Below, one piece after another: positions 30,116 to 39,119 of a stretch of 64,000 nucleotides of DNA. A program made the translations under genes and the position numbers. Each line of letters starts with the position of its first letter. Within the stretch, counting starts at the first letter, position 1. This DNA is from Pontibacter sp. G13 (GTDB taxonomy: Bacteria; Bacteroidota; Bacteroidia; J057). Under the pieces are notes generated by a model that worked only from the letters and a program-made list of their open reading frames with translations, ran no database searches and had not been told where the DNA came from. The stretch lies in NCBI RefSeq assembly GCF_031851795.1, contig NZ_CP134696.1:2155001-2219000 (forward strand), written 5' to 3'.

Positions 30116-30263
30116 TATTACATTCCCCTTTCCGCCCCTTATTTGCCTATTTCCAGCGGAATAGCACGGGAATCGTCTAAACCGAGATTTTTGGACCCCT
30201 TATCCGTCAAACAGCGCGCTTGTTCCTCATCCACCTAGACGTGACACTGAAAGCCGAACGTCC

Positions 30264-30295
30264 CCAAAAAAGAAACCCTGCCGCCGGGCAGGGTT
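30264..30295 (-). terminator. Minus-strand terminator without an assigned gene
   Basis: AACCCTGCC (30274-30282) pairs with GGCAGGGTT (30287-30295); on the minus strand a run of six T follows (30265-30270). No minus-strand gene is recognised to the right of it. Confidence 0.75.
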
Positions 30296-30299
30296 CAGG

Positions 30300-30641
30300 A
30301 ATCCACACTTCTTCACACGCAAACTAATCTGTATAGCAAATCTCGCAATCTGATGATCTGTGAGACAACCTTATTTCAGTACTTTCAATCTATACTGAAA
30401 ATTATGAAAAAGGTTAAACTCATGATAACCAATGCGCATGGTAGAGGAGATTGCCTTACCCAACGGGGATTTTGGGATGCTGAAGCATTCATTTGGAAAG
30501 CCGACAAAAAATGGCTATTATTATTACAGGTTCCTGCAATAAATAGATGATTGCAAAGATTATGCGCAGGGACTTACCCAAACATGCAAATACCCTCCAC
30601 TTCTGGAGGAAACGATACTCCTTAAATTTAGCCGCCTGATG
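30300..30641. other. Gene-free stretch bounded by outward terminators; possible small RNA or small ORF
   Basis: No recognised protein. Hairpins TTTCAGTA/TACTGAAA (30374-30400) and CCTCCA/TGGAGG (about 30594-30609) occur. A short plus-strand frame from ATG 30404 encodes 48 residues (MKKVKLMITNAHGRGDC...) with no recognisable family. A minus-strand frame of 36 codons is also present. I cannot tell which strand, if either, is transcribed. Confidence 0.4.
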
Positions 30642-30668
30642 AGAGAGATGCTTTTGCGTCTCTCTTTT
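30642..30668 (+). terminator. Plus-strand terminator without an assigned gene
   Basis: AGAGAGATGC pairs with GCGTCTCTCT (one T-G pair) across a TTTT loop, followed by more T residues. Confidence 0.7.
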
Positions 30669-30709
30669 CGATTTTGGACCTTCCTATCAAGATTCATTCA
30701 ATAAATTCG

Positions 30710-30717
30710 TAAATTTG
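30710..30717 (+). promoter_or_regulatory. Possible -7 box of the hybrid sensor-regulator gene
   Basis: TAAATTTG fits TAnnTTTG, 146 bases before the start codon. No -33 box at normal spacing was found. Confidence 0.4.
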
Positions 30718-30862
30718 GGATTGTGTTTGATCTAAGCTCATCAGCTTCCCCTCTTCGCTCAATCCTTCCGTCCGTCGCTTTCCGCCACCGGACTTTCACA
30801 TGCCTTGCCATAAACGCTTTCGCTTCAGTGGACTAGATCCCCTGAAGTCTGCCTGTTGATCT

Positions 30863-33800
30863 ATGAGAAGTTTTACCGTCCGCTTTTCCCCTATTTTCAT
30901 TCTTCTGTGGCTTTGCTCTATTGGAAGAATCCCCCTGCAAGCTCAATCCAATCCCGATAGTCTCATCCAGCAAATCCAACATGCTGCCCCTGAGACTCAA
31001 CCCTCCCTATGGATTGATTTGGTCAAGGAAGCTCATGTCCTTGAGCCTAACCAGTCCGTTTCCTATTTCCATCAAGCGATTGCCTCCCTCCCTCCTTCCA
31101 CCGATTTTGCCGATCTCAAGCATTTATGGTTCTGGTCAGGAAAAGCCTTTGTTGCCCTCGGACAGACGGACTCGGCCATGATGCATGCTGATTACCTCAT
31201 CACCCAAGGAGAAACCCAAAATGCACCCAGTACTATCGGGATGGGCGCATTGTTGAAGGGCGAACTTCTCATGAAGGCCAGAGATCACGAGGCTGCAAAG
31301 ACGCAATTTGAACGAGCCCATAGTCTCTATACACAGATTGACGAGACTTGGGGGATCTACAATTCACTCAACAATCAGGGGGTCCTCTTTTATTATGCGT
31401 CGGATTTCATGAAGGCCAAATCATTCTTCGAAGCATGTGTAGCCCTGGAAACCAAGCATCCGGACCTTTCTCCGGAAAGAAAATGCGCCCGGAACCTTGG
31501 AAACATCTATGTCCGAATCGGGGATTATCAAAAAGCCATTGAGCTCTACGAAATTTCACTGCAAGCCGCACAAGCTACCGGAAACCTTCGAGGAGAAGCT
31601 TTTGCCCTTACCAATATGGGCGTCGCGCTCAAAAACCTGGGAGATTACAACAAGGCCCTCGAAATCGGAACCCAAGCCCTAAAAATCAAGGAGCAACTAG
31701 GGGATCAATCCTCCATTGCCAGCTCACTGAGAAATCTCGGGGTGATTCACACCTACCTCGGAAATGACACCCTTGCAGCCAGATACTACCAAGAATCACT
31801 GGAGATTGACCGGAGGTTCGACGACAAACGCGGGATGGCCACCAGCATCCTCAACTTGGGCAACATCTATTATGAGCGCGAAGAATACCAGATTGCCGAA
31901 GGGTACTACCAAGAAGTACTGAAGCTCCGTCAAGAAATGAAAGACTTGCACGGTGAAGCTGCCGCATGGGGAAACCTTGCCTCATGCGCCCAAAGCATGG
32001 GAAAATCAGACCGCTCTCTTGAATTCTCCCACAAAAGCCTCCAAATCAATCACCAGATATTCAATGATCGAGGCAAAGGGTTTGCTCACTCCAATATCGG
32101 CCTCACCTATTATGAGATTGGACAATTTGACAGTGCAGAATACCACCTCCTCGAAGCCAAAATGATCTTCGACACCCTCGGGTCCACCAATCGATTTGCC
32201 AGAGTCGTACTCAGCCTAGGAGAAGTATATTTCTCAACTGATCGGTGGGAAGAAGCCCTCGACGCAGCTTCTATCGCCGAACAACATGCCGATTCCATCG
32301 GAGACATCAAGCTTTTCCAAACCGTCGCTCAGTTTCGAGCCGCCGTTCATGAAGAAAGGGGAGAATTCGAAGCTGCCTTGACCCATTTCAAGCAATATCA
32401 CCGGTTGAGGGATTCCTTGCTCGGAAATGACAGAGACTATGCGCTGACCGAATTTGATACCCAATACAAAGCCAGTCAAAAAGAAGCCCGAATCGAACTA
32501 CTCGAAGAGCGACGCAAAACACAACAGATGTGGCTCATCATTGCGGTCCTTGGAGCTGCACTACTCGGGATCATCGCCTTTTTTATGTTTGGGCGAAATC
32601 AGCTGATCAAGCAACAGGCCCAAGTCATCGAGCAGGAAAAGGCCAAGCTGGACGCTGCCAATTCAAAACTCAAAGAGATGGATGAAGCCAAAACGCGCTT
32701 TTTCACCAACATCTCCCACGAACTGAGGACGCCGCTCACGGTGATCCGCGGCATGTCCAAACAGATCGAAACCCAACCCGATCAATGGCTCGCCACAGGC
32801 ACCCAATTGATCCAGAGAAATACCGATCAGCTGCTGGGATTGATCAACCAAATTCTCGATCTCAGGAAACTTGAATCCGGCAAACTTAGCCTCAAGCCCG
32901 TACAGGCCGACTTCGTACACTACCTCCGATATTTGGCCGAATCCTTCCAGTCGCATGCGCAATCGCTCGGCATTACCCTATCGTTTGAAAGCTCCTTTGA
33001 AGAAAAGGTCATGGATTTCGACCCTGAGAAGATGCAGCGGATCATGACCAACCTGATTGGCAACGCCATCAAATTCACCCCCCGAGGCGGCCATGTCTTC
33101 GTCGGAATCAGTCCATGCACCTTGTCGGCCAATTGTATCCAAATTGAGGTTCGGGACACCGGAATCGGCATCGCCGAAGACAAGCTCCCAGTCATTTTCG
33201 AGCGATTTCTTCAATTGGATACCGACCAGGCACGTGAAGGTGCAGGTACGGGAATCGGACTTGCACTTGCCAAGGAACTCGTGGAACTGATGGGAGGAGA
33301 GATCAGGGTGGACAGTCAATTGGACCGTGGGACGACTTTTGCGTTCAGGTTGCCTGCCACTCGAAAGGCCGAGCCGACCGATCTGTTCCAATCAGAATCC
33401 CAAGAACTCGACTCCTCCTCTGAGACTGAGATGGGACCCATTCCACAACAATCCCATCAAGCACCCACTACCCTTGAGTCAGTGCTCCCCAAGGTGCTGA
33501 TCGTGGAAGACCACCCAGATGTCGTGGATTATTTGTCCGCATGTCTAGCCGGCCAATATCAACTTCTCATTGCCAGAGATGGGCAAGAAGGCATCGATCT
33601 GGCATTGGAACAGGTCCCAGATCTGATTGTGAGTGATGTGATGATGCCCAACAAGACGGGCTTCGAATTGTGCGAGACACTCAAGCAGGATCAACGGACG
33701 AGTCACATCCCCATTGTGCTCCTGACCGCCCGTGCCGATGATGACTCCAGATTGACGGGCCTGCGCCGTGGAGCGGATGCCTATCTCCCCAAGCCATTTG

Positions 33801-34246
33801 ATCAAGAAGAGCTGCTCATCAGACTTCAGAATCTCCACCGCAATCAGGTGCAGGCGCAATCGAGATACAAAGGGCTCGATCCTCAGCCCAATCCACCTGC
33901 GCAATCTGAATCTTTCGAGCTGGAGGATGCATTCGTGAGTCAGCTCCGCGAAATCCTCCACGCACATCTCACCGACACCGAATTCAAAGTCCCCGAACTC
34001 TGTAAGGCTATCGGGATGAGCCGCACCAATTTGCACCGCAAGATCACAGCCCTGACCGGTGGCTCCATCAGCCAATTCATCCGAACCTTTCGTCTCCAAC
34101 TAGCACATGACAAACTGACCCATACCGACGATTCGATTTCGGAGATCAGTTTCGCCGTCGGATTCAATGACCCCGCCTATTTCTCCCGAGTATTTGCCAA
34201 GGAATATGGAGTTCCCCCCTCCAAGTTTCGAGAGCAATTATCCTGA
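30863..34246 (+). CDS. Hybrid two-component system: TPR sensor, histidine kinase, receiver and AraC-type DNA-binding domain
   Basis: One 1127-residue protein holds a whole signalling chain. A signal peptide (about 1-28) is followed by periplasmic TPR repeats (about 35-480, for example EAFALTNMGVALKNLGDYNKALEIG), one membrane helix (about 553-573), a coiled coil, HisKA with phospho-acceptor His619 (ISHELRTPLT), HATPase (GNAIKFTPRGG, DTGIGI, GTGIGLALAKELV), a receiver domain with phospho-acceptor Asp925 (VSDVMMP) and conserved Lys (YLPKPF), and a C-terminal AraC helix-turn-helix (about 1025-1127, ISEISFAVGFNDPAYFSRVF). Such hybrids usually control nearby transport or catabolic genes; with TPRs in place of Y_Y_Y repeats the ligand is unclear. 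Repeat copy 3 begins right after its stop. Confidence 0.94.
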   Translation: MRSFTVRFSPIFILLWLCSIGRIPLQAQSNPDSLIQQIQHAAPETQPSLWIDLVKEAHVLEPNQSVSYFHQAIASLPPSTDFADLKHLWFWSGKAFVALGQTDSAMMHADYLITQGETQNAPSTIGMGALLKGELLMKARDHEAAKTQFERAHSLYTQIDETWGIYNSLNNQGVLFYYASDFMKAKSFFEACVALETKHPDLSPERKCARNLGNIYVRIGDYQKAIELYEISLQAAQATGNLRGEAFALTNMGVALKNLGDYNKALEIGTQALKIKEQLGDQSSIASSLRNLGVIHTYLGNDTLAARYYQESLEIDRRFDDKRGMATSILNLGNIYYEREEYQIAEGYYQEVLKLRQEMKDLHGEAAAWGNLASCAQSMGKSDRSLEFSHKSLQINHQIFNDRGKGFAHSNIGLTYYEIGQFDSAEYHLLEAKMIFDTLGSTNRFARVVLSLGEVYFSTDRWEEALDAASIAEQHADSIGDIKLFQTVAQFRAAVHEERGEFEAALTHFKQYHRLRDSLLGNDRDYALTEFDTQYKASQKEARIELLEERRKTQQMWLIIAVLGAALLGIIAFFMFGRNQLIKQQAQVIEQEKAKLDAANSKLKEMDEAKTRFFTNISHELRTPLTVIRGMSKQIETQPDQWLATGTQLIQRNTDQLLGLINQILDLRKLESGKLSLKPVQADFVHYLRYLAESFQSHAQSLGITLSFESSFEEKVMDFDPEKMQRIMTNLIGNAIKFTPRGGHVFVGISPCTLSANCIQIEVRDTGIGIAEDKLPVIFERFLQLDTDQAREGAGTGIGLALAKELVELMGGEIRVDSQLDRGTTFAFRLPATRKAEPTDLFQSESQELDSSSETEMGPIPQQSHQAPTTLESVLPKVLIVEDHPDVVDYLSACLAGQYQLLIARDGQEGIDLALEQVPDLIVSDVMMPNKTGFELCETLKQDQRTSHIPIVLLTARADDDSRLTGLRRGADAYLPKPFDQEELLIRLQNLHRNQVQAQSRYKGLDPQPNPPAQSESFELEDAFVSQLREILHAHLTDTEFKVPELCKAIGMSRTNLHRKITALTGGSISQFIRTFRLQLAHDKLTHTDDSISEISFAVGFNDPAYFSRVFAKEYGVPPSKFREQLS

Positions 34247-34435
34247 CTTGGGGGTGCCCCGGCGAGCTTGACATCGGGTTCCTTCTGGAACGAATCGGTC
34301 GCCGGGTCGCTGCCTTCCTGGCTCACTGGCGTTCGGTACCGGATGACAGGGCGATAGATCGCCGCCCTGTCATCCGGCACGCCTCCCTTGGGGTCGGCCC
34401 ATACAGGCAGCTCACCCCGCCACAGGCCATCGCTT
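34247..34435 (-). repeat. Structured intergenic repeat element, copy 3
   Basis: Stem A is a 15-bp perfect hairpin (34339-34353 with 34363-34377, arms CCGGATGACAGGGCG and complement) capped by a 9-nt loop ATAGATCGC, close to ATATATCGC in copy 1. Stem B pairs CCCGGCGA (34258-34265) with TCGCCGGG (34299-34306). Ends carry GGGTGCCCC and the complement of a GATGGC-like block. It touches the stop codon of the hybrid kinase gene. Confidence 0.78.
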
Positions 34436-34678
34436 TTGGGATAATTATTCCCGATTTGGTTAAACCATTCCAATCAGTGGAAATCAAAGGGAATAAATAA
34501 ATCGAATCATCGTTTCAGGAAAAATCCAAACAAACGTTCCCAAAAACGTCCAATCGAGCCTCCAATGGAGGTTTTGAACACAATTGAAACATGTGTCCAA
34601 CCCTTTGGAACAATTTTCAAGGCGCGATTGGCAAAATATTAGGTGCTTTGTATCGAACCACTCAACGATGATTGTCTC

Positions 34679-34762
34679 CTACCCTAGCAATCGCAAATTG
34701 CCGATCGGGTAGTCGTTCTTCCAGAATGAATGGAGCAGTTCCAGCCGCGCATCGGGTGCGCG
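34679..34762 (+). promoter_or_regulatory. Possible structured leader of the FAD oxidoreductase gene
   Basis: Two hairpins lie before the start at 34802: nested CTACCC/GGGTAG (34679-34712) containing GCAAT/ATTGC, and CGCGCA/TGCGCG (34746-34762). They do not match a riboswitch class I know. The rest of 34436-34801 shows nothing else. Confidence 0.3.
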
Positions 34763-34801
34763 CAGAGTCCTGCCAGGTTTCCACCTCCTTAGCTGAATGG
34801 T

Positions 34802-36301
34802 ATGAATTTCGTTTCACAGACGGCATCCGTATCCGCCATGATCCATGGCAATACCGCCCAATCCACTCGTAACAATCGTCGCGTCCAGGTAACCCGAAAT
34901 CTGACCTGGAGCAACCGTGCCCAAACTGTCAAATGCACCCCAGAACAGTCCTTTTTCCCCAAGCATTTTGAGGATCTCAAGGCTGTGGTCAAAATGGCAG
35001 ATCGCACAGAAAAAAACATTCGAGTGGTAGCCAGCGGGTACGCACAATCTGATCTCATTTCTACCCCCGATATCCTCCTCTACCTTCAACATTTGGATCG
35101 AGTCCGTGTGGATCAATCTCAGGTGGATTGCCCCATCGTAGTCGCCGAAGCCGGAGCCACTATCGGCAAGATCAACCACGCGATCGAGTCCGAAGGGTTT
35201 GCCCTTCCCAGCAATGTCGTGATGGAGGATGCTCAGATTGGCGCAGTGATTTCATCCGGTAGCCAAGGTACGGGATGGTCCCAAGGATGCATGTCCGACT
35301 TGGTAGAATGGATCGAGCTTATCGACTCCACGGGGACTTTGAGAAGGTTTGATCGCCAATCGGATTCCCCCGAAGTGATGCAGGCCGTTTCCCTTCACAT
35401 GGGCATGATGGGTATCACCTATCGCTTGGCATTGCGCATTCAGCCTACTTGGAACGTACACGTGATCGACCAGCGATTGCCGCTTGAGGATACCATTGCC
35501 CATCTGCCGGTCTTGGTCAAATCCCACGAGTCCGTTCAATTCTGGTGGAAACCATTCAGTGAAGAAATCTGGATGCGGAGTTGGAATCGCACAGATCGAG
35601 CAGTTACTTCCACAGATCGCCATTGCGTGATGATGCGTACTTCCGCTCGGATTCGCAGCCAAGCTCAAATGATGCTTGCCAAGGCCGGAAACCGAATGCC
35701 CAAATGGTCTCGAAAATTTTCTCAGTGGCAGTTCAACTGCACCATGGAATCGAGTGATCGGGTCGTCAGCATCCTCAATGCCATCCATTGCCGGAGAGCT
35801 TGCCATTGTCTGCAGGCTGGCTCCATCCAATTTGCGTTTCCATTGAGCGAGGATTTCCACGAAGCCCAGCAGGCATTCGAAATGGTCAAAACCAATATCG
35901 AGGCTTTCTCGGAACAATTCGGGCTTCCTGCCCATTTGAACCTCCACGCCCGATTCGTGGGCGGCAGCCAAGCCACCCTCTCTCCTACTCATGGGATGGA
36001 GCATGCATGCTACCTCTACCTTTCGGGCGATCACAGCGACGCAAGATGGGCGGAGTTGACTGCTCAGATTGCCTCGGAGTGGCTCAAGATTTCAGGAGCT
36101 ACCATTCACTGGGCATCCAGCTTCCAGCATATCCCCGGGATTGTACCGATCCTCCGTGAGAAGTTGAGCAAGCAGATCGATGCTTTCCTCGACATCAAGG
36201 AGGATCTGAATCTCGATCCTCAAGGCCGATTCATGAGTCAGCATCTGGCCTCCATCTTTGATCAAAACATAGGCCCTGTAGGGACTTCTATTTCCCGATA
36301 G
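34802..36301 (+). CDS. FAD-linked oxidoreductase, L-gulonolactone / arabinonolactone oxidase type
   Basis: A 499-residue flavoprotein. The N-terminal PCMH-type FAD-binding domain (about 45-215) has the pyrophosphate loop region (VVASGYAQSDL), AEAGATIGKINHAIESEGFALP and GAVISSGSQGTGWSQG. The C-terminal domain ends with the family pattern IHWASSFQHIPG and DLNLDPQGRFMSQHL, typical of aldonolactone oxidases. No signal peptide. It probably oxidises a sugar lactone or alditol; the exact substrate is unknown. Monocistronic, with a terminator 44 bases after the stop. Confidence 0.85.
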   Translation: MNFVSQTASVSAMIHGNTAQSTRNNRRVQVTRNLTWSNRAQTVKCTPEQSFFPKHFEDLKAVVKMADRTEKNIRVVASGYAQSDLISTPDILLYLQHLDRVRVDQSQVDCPIVVAEAGATIGKINHAIESEGFALPSNVVMEDAQIGAVISSGSQGTGWSQGCMSDLVEWIELIDSTGTLRRFDRQSDSPEVMQAVSLHMGMMGITYRLALRIQPTWNVHVIDQRLPLEDTIAHLPVLVKSHESVQFWWKPFSEEIWMRSWNRTDRAVTSTDRHCVMMRTSARIRSQAQMMLAKAGNRMPKWSRKFSQWQFNCTMESSDRVVSILNAIHCRRACHCLQAGSIQFAFPLSEDFHEAQQAFEMVKTNIEAFSEQFGLPAHLNLHARFVGGSQATLSPTHGMEHACYLYLSGDHSDARWAELTAQIASEWLKISGATIHWASSFQHIPGIVPILREKLSKQIDAFLDIKEDLNLDPQGRFMSQHLASIFDQNIGPVGTSISR

Positions 36302-36344
36302 GCAATCGCCCCGCTCAAACACCTTACCTACCTATTCTTACCCC

Positions 36345-36374
36345 AAATCCCTGCAAACTTGCAGGGATTTTTTT
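36345..36374 (+). terminator. Terminator of the FAD oxidoreductase gene
   Basis: AAATCCCTGC pairs with GCAGGGATTT over a six-base loop, ending in a run of T. Confidence 0.92.
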
Positions 36375-36376
36375 AT

Positions 36377-36770
36377 GCGGATCATTCCTCAGTGAGATGA
36401 ACCTTCATCGACGTAGGCATCTAGCATATCCAGATACAAACCGCCATCTCGGGAAAGCCACAGTCACCAACATCTGTCCCTTCAGACATTATTTCACCTT
36501 GGATAATATTGGCAAATAGATCTCTTGCGTTTACCCTTATCCAAATTCTGAACAAAGAATCAAACCACAAACACCTGACCAACAGCCACATACAACCCAT
36601 GAAACATTTGTCCAAGCATTTGCAACATAGTTCCAATCCCCTTTTCAAGGGATTTCTCACCTTTGAAGTGTTCCCGACAGAACAACAAAAACACAAACGC
36701 TCAACTCGCAGGCTTCCCGAAGCCTGATTCGATACTAGAAAAAGTAAATCACGTATTTCACGCTTACTGG
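36377..36770. other. Gene-poor stretch ahead of an orphan terminator
   Basis: Lower-GC DNA without a recognised gene. A plus-strand frame 36599-36727 could encode a basic 42-residue peptide (MKHLSKHLQHSSNPLF...), followed by a small hairpin CAGGCTT/AAGCCTG (36709-36726). No family match is evident. Confidence 0.35.
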
Positions 36771-36797
36771 ACCTCCACATGTTGGAGGTTTTTTTTT
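36771..36797 (+). terminator. Plus-strand terminator without an assigned gene
   Basis: ACCTCCA pairs with TGGAGGT over a five-base loop, followed by nine T residues. Its strength suggests a real short transcript ends here. Confidence 0.75.
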
Positions 36798-37030
36798 GAA
36801 GTATCTCCTCAGAGTCAATCGAGCGTTTTTGGTACTTCCATCTGATGAAGGAGTACTGTTTTGGCTTCAGATGTTCATATTCAAAACCCCACTTGGCCAT
36901 TTTCTCGGACATAGCCCCACTATGCCCTGCAAAAATGGCGGCATGAGAACCTGAATGTTTACCCGTGCAGGAGTCTTCACGCACTCCCAAGCCTCACTCC
37001 ATCCACATCTAAGCGGCAGGATGCTCAATA

Positions 37031-37060
37031 AAAAAAGCTGTCCCCGATGTGGAGACAGCC
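37031..37060 (-). terminator. Terminator of the transaldolase gene
   Basis: GCTGTC-CCC (37037-37045) pairs with GGA-GACAGC (37051-37059), with one mismatch; six T follow on the minus strand. Confidence 0.8.
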
Positions 37061-37086
37061 CTTTCATTCTATGTGAGCGAATTCCG

Positions 37087-37743
37087 CTATTGGACGGATT
37101 CGGTCATTTTCTTATGATCGGCGAGGAACTTGGCCAATCCTTTGTCGGTCAGTGGGTGCTTGATCATATTTTCGATCACGCTCAACGGCATAGTCGCGAC
37201 ATCAGCTCCAACCAAAGCGCAATTCAGCAAATGCTGGGTATGGCGGACGGACGCAGCCAAAATTTGGCACTCCAGCCCATAGTTGTCGAATACCACTCTC
37301 ACCTCTTCGATCAGATTCATCCCGTCTTGCCCGATATCGTCCAGACGTCCGATGAAGGGGCTCACGTATTTGGCACCAGCCTTGGCAGCCACCAAAGCCT
37401 GAAGCGGATTGAAGATGAGGGTACAGTTGATCTTGATTCCTTCTGCCGCCAAGGTAGAAATCGCCTTGACCCCTTCCTTAATCATCGGAATCTTGACCGT
37501 GATATTGGGGTGGATTTTGGCGAGTTCACGTCCTTCCTCGACGATTCCTTCATAATCGGTAGATATGACTTCCGCGCTGACGTCACCGTCAACCATTTCG
37601 CAGATTTTGAGATAATGCCCTTTGACGTCAGAAACGCCAACTTTGGCCATCAGAGAGGGGTTTGTCGTGACACCGTCTAGGACCCCCATATTCGCTGCTT
37701 CGCGAATCTGGTCCAAGTCTGCCGTATCGATGAAAAACTTCAT
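37087..37743 (-). CDS. Transaldolase (small TalC/Fsa-type)
   Basis: A 218-residue single-domain TIM barrel of the pentose phosphate pathway, transferring dihydroxyacetone between sugar phosphates. It begins [16 protein letters not shown], has [11 protein letters not shown], the catalytic lysine region [36 protein letters not shown], and the final [14 protein letters not shown]. Length is that of the short family, which includes both transaldolases and fructose-6-phosphate aldolases; residue-level distinction is not possible here. Own terminator; the gene to its right is divergent. Confidence 0.93.
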   Translation of the reverse strand: MKFFIDTADLDQIREAANMGVLDGVTTNPSLMAKVGVSDVKGHYLKICEMVDGDVSAEVISTDYEGIVEEGRELAKIHPNITVKIPMIKEGVKAISTLAAEGIKINCTLIFNPLQALVAAKAGAKYVSPFIGRLDDIGQDGMNLIEEVRVVFDNYGLECQILAASVRHTQHLLNCALVGADVATMPLSVIENMIKHPLTDKGLAKFLADHKKMTESVQ

Positions 37744-37932
37744 GTGGAGTTGATAAAATAGCGTCGAAATGAAATAACACAGTCGTCAGATGCAACGTCT
37801 CAAAAGTCGCCATTGTTCCCCGCAAAACCCAACAGGATCTGCAAAATCAATCGATTTCGGACAATTGGGCTAGCGGATTCCATAGAACAGCCGATCCGAT
37901 CTTGATAGGCCAATCGGTGTGAGGGGAAATCA

Positions 37933-37964
37933 TTGGGGATAGCGGAATTCCTCCCGTATCTTTG
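37933..37964 (+). promoter_or_regulatory. Promoter of the glycosyltransferase-epimerase operon
   Basis: TTG (37933-37935), 21 bases, then TATCTTTG (37957-37964): a good match to the Bacteroidota TTG / TAnnTTTG pair. It argues that translation starts downstream, at GTG 37986 or ATG 38007. Confidence 0.65.
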
Positions 37965-37985
37965 GCAGCAAAGGCCGAAATAAAC

Positions 37986-39119
37986 GTGAGCAATCCCAAG
38001 GTCTTCATGACCGTGACCAATGATATCTCAGGCGACCAACGCCTGCACCGATTTGCGTCCACCCTCCAAGATTCTGGATGGGAGGTGACGGTGGTCGGAA
38101 GAAAACTCCCTTACTCCAAACCATTGCCCAAACGTCCGTATTCGGCGATTAGGCTTCAATTGTCCGTCAACAAGGGGAAACTCTTCTACCTGATGTTCAA
38201 TCTGAGATTGCTCTGGTTGCTCATCAAGCACCGCCCTGATATCATTCACGCCAACGATCTGGACACCCTCTTGGCGGGGTCACTTGCCGCCAGATGGACA
38301 GGGGCCAAACTCGTCTATGATAGTCACGAATATTTCACGGAAGTACCCGAGCTGATTCATCGCCCAACCAGTCGCAAGGTTTGGCTTTGGCTGGAACGAC
38401 GCCTTTTCCCCAAGGCAGATGTAGTCCTCACGGTCAATGATACCTTGGCGGATATTTATGCTAAGCTGTACCAACGGGAGGTTTTATCTGTCCGCAATGT
38501 GCCATTTCGACGTGAACTGACTCCTCAAGCTGGAGAATCGATCTTGATCTACCAAGGTGCATTGAATGTAGGTCGTGGGATCGAGCTGATGATCAAAGCC
38601 ATGAAATGGCTGCCCAACTATCGCCTCTGGATTATCGGTCGAGGAGACATGGGCGCCAAGCTCCGCACCTTGACTGAGGCGCAAGGATTGGATGGAAGAG
38701 TGGAATTCAAAGGATTCGTTGCCCCTGCAGATCTTCCCAAACTCACAACCCAAGCCAAGATCGGGTTTAGTCTGGAAGAGAATTTGGGAGCCAATTACCG
38801 AGTAGCCTCCCCCAACAAAGTGTATGACTACATCCAAGATGGAGTGCCCATCATCGTGAGCGATCTCCCGGTCATGTCGGCACTTGTCCAAGAACACCAG
38901 GTCGGCAAAATCCTACCTGAGGACCAACGTAAGCCCGATCGTCTTGCCTCCTTGATTAAGTCCATAGCGGAGTCAGAAGACGCCTACCGACAGCTTCAAG
39001 CGAATTGCCGAGTAGCTGCTACCAAGCTCAACTGGGAAACTGAAAGCCAAAAGCTTCTGAACATATACAGGCATTTAGCGCCCGTGGCGCAGCCTCAACC
39101 ATCTTCTACAAATTCATGA
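37986..39119 (+). CDS. Glycosyltransferase family 4-like protein
   Basis: About 377 residues with the GT-B fold: N-terminal MTVTNDISGDQRLHRFA, DIIHANDLDTL, LVYDSHEYFTEVPEL, and a C-terminal nucleotide-sugar domain (LIYQGALNVGRGIELMIKAM, IIGRGDMGAKLR, FKGFVAPADLP, GFSLEENLGANYRVASPNKVYDYIQDGVP). The E-x7-E region is ANYRVASPNK-like. The product probably adds a sugar to a surface glycan. GTG 37986 is chosen as start because the promoter box covers the TTG at 37962. Overlaps the next gene by four bases (ATGA). Confidence 0.9.
   Translation: MSNPKVFMTVTNDISGDQRLHRFASTLQDSGWEVTVVGRKLPYSKPLPKRPYSAIRLQLSVNKGKLFYLMFNLRLLWLLIKHRPDIIHANDLDTLLAGSLAARWTGAKLVYDSHEYFTEVPELIHRPTSRKVWLWLERRLFPKADVVLTVNDTLADIYAKLYQREVLSVRNVPFRRELTPQAGESILIYQGALNVGRGIELMIKAMKWLPNYRLWIIGRGDMGAKLRTLTEAQGLDGRVEFKGFVAPADLPKLTTQAKIGFSLEENLGANYRVASPNKVYDYIQDGVPIIVSDLPVMSALVQEHQVGKILPEDQRKPDRLASLIKSIAESEDAYRQLQANCRVAATKLNWETESQKLLNIYRHLAPVAQPQPSSTNS

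Noticed and set aside
30636-30675. CTGATGAG reminiscent of a hammerhead ribozyme core
   Set aside because: The required GAAA segment after stem II is missing; the hairpin is a normal terminator.
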